Source of the DNA: Candidatus Helarchaeota archaeon
GTDB taxonomy: Archaea; Asgardarchaeota; Lokiarchaeia; Helarchaeales; HEL-GB-A
NCBI GenBank assembly: GCA_013375405.1
Contig: JABXJU010000213.1
Coordinates: 1-7,348, forward strand
Direction of reading: 5' to 3'
DNA length: 7,348 nt
In this document: piece by piece, positions 6,226 to 7,348 of the stretch
Layout of the letters: each line of letters opens with the position of its first letter
Numbering within the stretch: position 1 is the stretch's first letter
Translations under genes and position numbers: made by a program
The notes under the pieces: generated by a model
Databases searched by the model: none
Told to the model about the DNA's origin: nothing
Seen by the model: the letters and a program-made list of their open reading frames with translations, nothing else

Positions 6226-6570
6226 TTATTTCTTTAATTCTTTTTCAAGAAGGGCTCGACGTTTTACTTTGCCTATCGGGGTCTTTGGTATCGAACTCAC
6301 GAATTCCACTAGCCGTGGCCACTTATAACCTGCCATATTCTCTTTCGCCCACGCAATAATCTCCTGTTCGCTAATTTTCCCGCGATAGTCTGGTTTCAAC
6401 TTAATGAATGCTTTAATAGTTTCCCCTGAACTCTCATCTGGAAGCCCGATCACACCACACTCTAAGACTGCTGGATGTTCAATAAGTCTTTGGCATGCAA
6501 TTACCGGATCTACTGAAGACGAAGAAGCTTGGACAAAATATGGAAAACTAATCGCAACTTCTAAAGTATA
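6226..6570 (-). pseudogene. C-terminal remnant of a second AMP-forming acyl-CoA ligase
   Basis: The stop-free frame reads from just after a TAG (6571-6573) to a TAA at 6226-6228, about 114 residues. From VDPVIACQRLIEHPAV onward it matches the C-terminal subdomain of fatty acyl-CoA ligases: EHPAVLECGVIGLPDESSGE, then KAFIKLKP, AGYKWPRLVEF and PKTPIGKVKRR with the adenylation lysine. The whole N-terminal adenylation domain (about 450 residues) is missing, as is the GYKV hinge just before this part. There is no ATG in the frame. The only common start codon is a GTG at 6451-6453 with no ribosome site, and it falls inside a conserved block. This is best read as a decayed gene with a lost 5' part, not a small protein. 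It differs clearly from the full-length ligase downstream, so it is not a recent copy of it. Confidence 0.75.
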
Positions 6571-6593
6571 CTAGCAACAAATTGGCAATAGAC

Positions 6594-7127
6594 TTATTTA
6601 TGATTATTTCTCTTCCATTGCGCCAATCGTTTTTCTAGCTCCTCCGCAATTTTGTCCGCAGTTTCCTCCTCAAAGGACCTAATTAGGCTCACACATTTCG
6701 GTTTAAATCCCTCAAAGATGTCCAAATTTAAACTAGTGAAGGCCTCCACGTATTGGCCGCAGACCATATAAAATTCCATGGCAATTTTTTTACAAAAGCG
6801 TTGTAATATGTGTTGTTGGGCGAGTACTGGCACGGTGAGATCGATTTTCGCAACTGCGATGACAGCGTATTCTACTGATTGTTGGACGTCATAGTTTAAG
6901 ACAGTTTCATAATGAACAACCCAAAGAAGGTCGTTCGTCAGGATCGCCGAAGTGGGTTCTCCCAAAATGAAATCATTAAAGTAGGTTAAAATATTGTAAA
7001 TCCCGCTCGCTCTCAAAAAATTATTTACTTGGATATTGCTTCCTTTTGCGCTGCCAATCGCTTCTAAAGTGTATGAAAACAATTGCAGCCCATTTTTTGA
7101 TATAACCCAAATCTGCTTTAATTTCAT
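6594..7127 (-). CDS. Longin/roadblock-like small protein, probable Asgard-type trafficking or GTPase-partner domain
   Basis: This 177-residue cytoplasmic protein has the strand-helix order of a longin-type fold. Strands appear at 3-9 (LKQIWVIS) and 13-21 (GLQLFSYTL), a helix at about 33-55, strands at 59-64, 67-74 (LLWVVHYE) and 85-95 (VEYAVIAVAKI), then helices at about 100-125 and 142-170. The last of these is charged and coiled-coil-like (EEETADKIAEELEKRLAQ). The opening pattern, a hydrophobic strand ending in a K-N-G turn and a second strand, is common in longin and roadblock proteins. In eukaryotes and Asgard archaea such proteins pair with small GTPases or vesicle machinery. There are no catalytic motifs or membrane helices. 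The ATG has AAGGA six bases upstream. No GTPase gene is in the window. The assignment is by fold pattern, not clear sequence identity. A generic alpha/beta dimerisation domain is the alternative. Confidence 0.55.
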   Translation of the reverse strand: MKLKQIWVISKNGLQLFSYTLEAIGSAKGSNIQVNNFLRASGIYNILTYFNDFILGEPTSAILTNDLLWVVHYETVLNYDVQQSVEYAVIAVAKIDLTVPVLAQQHILQRFCKKIAMEFYMVCGQYVEAFTSLNLDIFEGFKPKCVSLIRSFEEETADKIAEELEKRLAQWKRNNHK

Positions 7128-7348
7128 GTTATTTCCTTTCTATTTCGATTTTCTCAATCATTACAATATTATTCCAAATCCTTTTTTTTTCTGCAGAATA
7201 TCGGAACAATATGGAGAACAGCCCCAGCCCGACAAAATTCATTTCGTAGGACCACTATTTAACTCTAAATGATAATCAGTACTTTGACAATTTTACATTA
7301 TTACTTTTCCCTCCGGACTTTTTAAATTAAGTGGCATATGAGATTAAT
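7128..7348. other. Intergenic region, no supportable gene
   Basis: These 221 bases up to the window edge contain the ribosome site of the longin-like gene (AAGGA, 7134-7138 on the minus strand) and a T9 tract on the plus strand at 7182-7190. A short protein-like stretch at about 7198-7272 ends in TGA. Reading frames on both strands beyond 7272 are interrupted by stops within 10-15 codons. The T9 tract could end a plus-strand transcript, but no such gene is visible. Confidence 0.5.

Noticed and set aside
6226..6453. The ligase tail as an independent 75-residue protein starting at GTG
   Set aside because: The GTG lies inside a conserved block, recognisable homology continues upstream of it, and no ribosome site precedes it.
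7036..7272. Plus-strand 78-residue frame
   Set aside because: Its first part is antisense to the longin-like gene and it crosses a T9 tract; only the last 25 residues look protein-like.
7293..7337. Minus-strand 14-codon frame starting at the ATG of CATATG
   Set aside because: Too short, no ribosome site, and an in-frame stop lies just upstream.

Overview
The window looks archaeal. Oligo-T tracts without GC-rich hairpins follow several genes, Shine-Dalgarno sites match an archaeal-type GGAGGTGAT consensus, TATA-like boxes lie upstream of starts, and there is a tungsten-type aldehyde:ferredoxin oxidoreductase. One outward-facing membrane protein is packed with N-glycosylation sequons. A small protein at the right end has a longin-like fold pattern of the kind common in Asgard archaea, so an Asgard lineage is my best guess. 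That is inference, not a demonstrated identity. The DNA is AT-rich.

Layout from left to right. A four-helix small membrane protein (90-467, minus) ends at an oligo-T terminator. Next come a class II (zinc) aldolase (602-1216, minus) and, 27 bases upstream of it, an aldehyde:ferredoxin oxidoreductase (1244-3034, minus), which read as a two-gene operon. A 120-bp divergent promoter region with a perfect 7-bp inverted repeat separates this operon from the only plus-strand gene, a six-helix membrane protein with a glycosylated ectodomain (3155-4282). That gene converges on a complete AMP-forming fatty acyl-CoA ligase (4372-6087, minus), with oligo-T terminators for both strands in the 89-bp gap. 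Upstream of the ligase lie a decayed C-terminal piece of a second, different AMP-forming ligase (6226-6570, minus) and an intact longin-like protein (6594-7127, minus). The last 220 bp hold no gene I can support.

Functionally, the strongest link is aldolase plus aldehyde oxidoreductase. The aldolase would cleave a sugar phosphate to DHAP and a short aldehyde, and the tungstoenzyme would oxidise that aldehyde to an acid while reducing ferredoxin. The acyl-CoA ligase could activate carboxylic acids, but it has its own promoter and a link to the operon is only conjecture. No mobile element, CRISPR array, tRNA or rRNA is visible. I see no fully new system. The points most worth checking are the aldolase/oxidoreductase pair, the longin-like protein with a degenerate echo of its own 5' coding sequence just past its stop, the decayed ligase, and the unrecognised glycosylated membrane protein.
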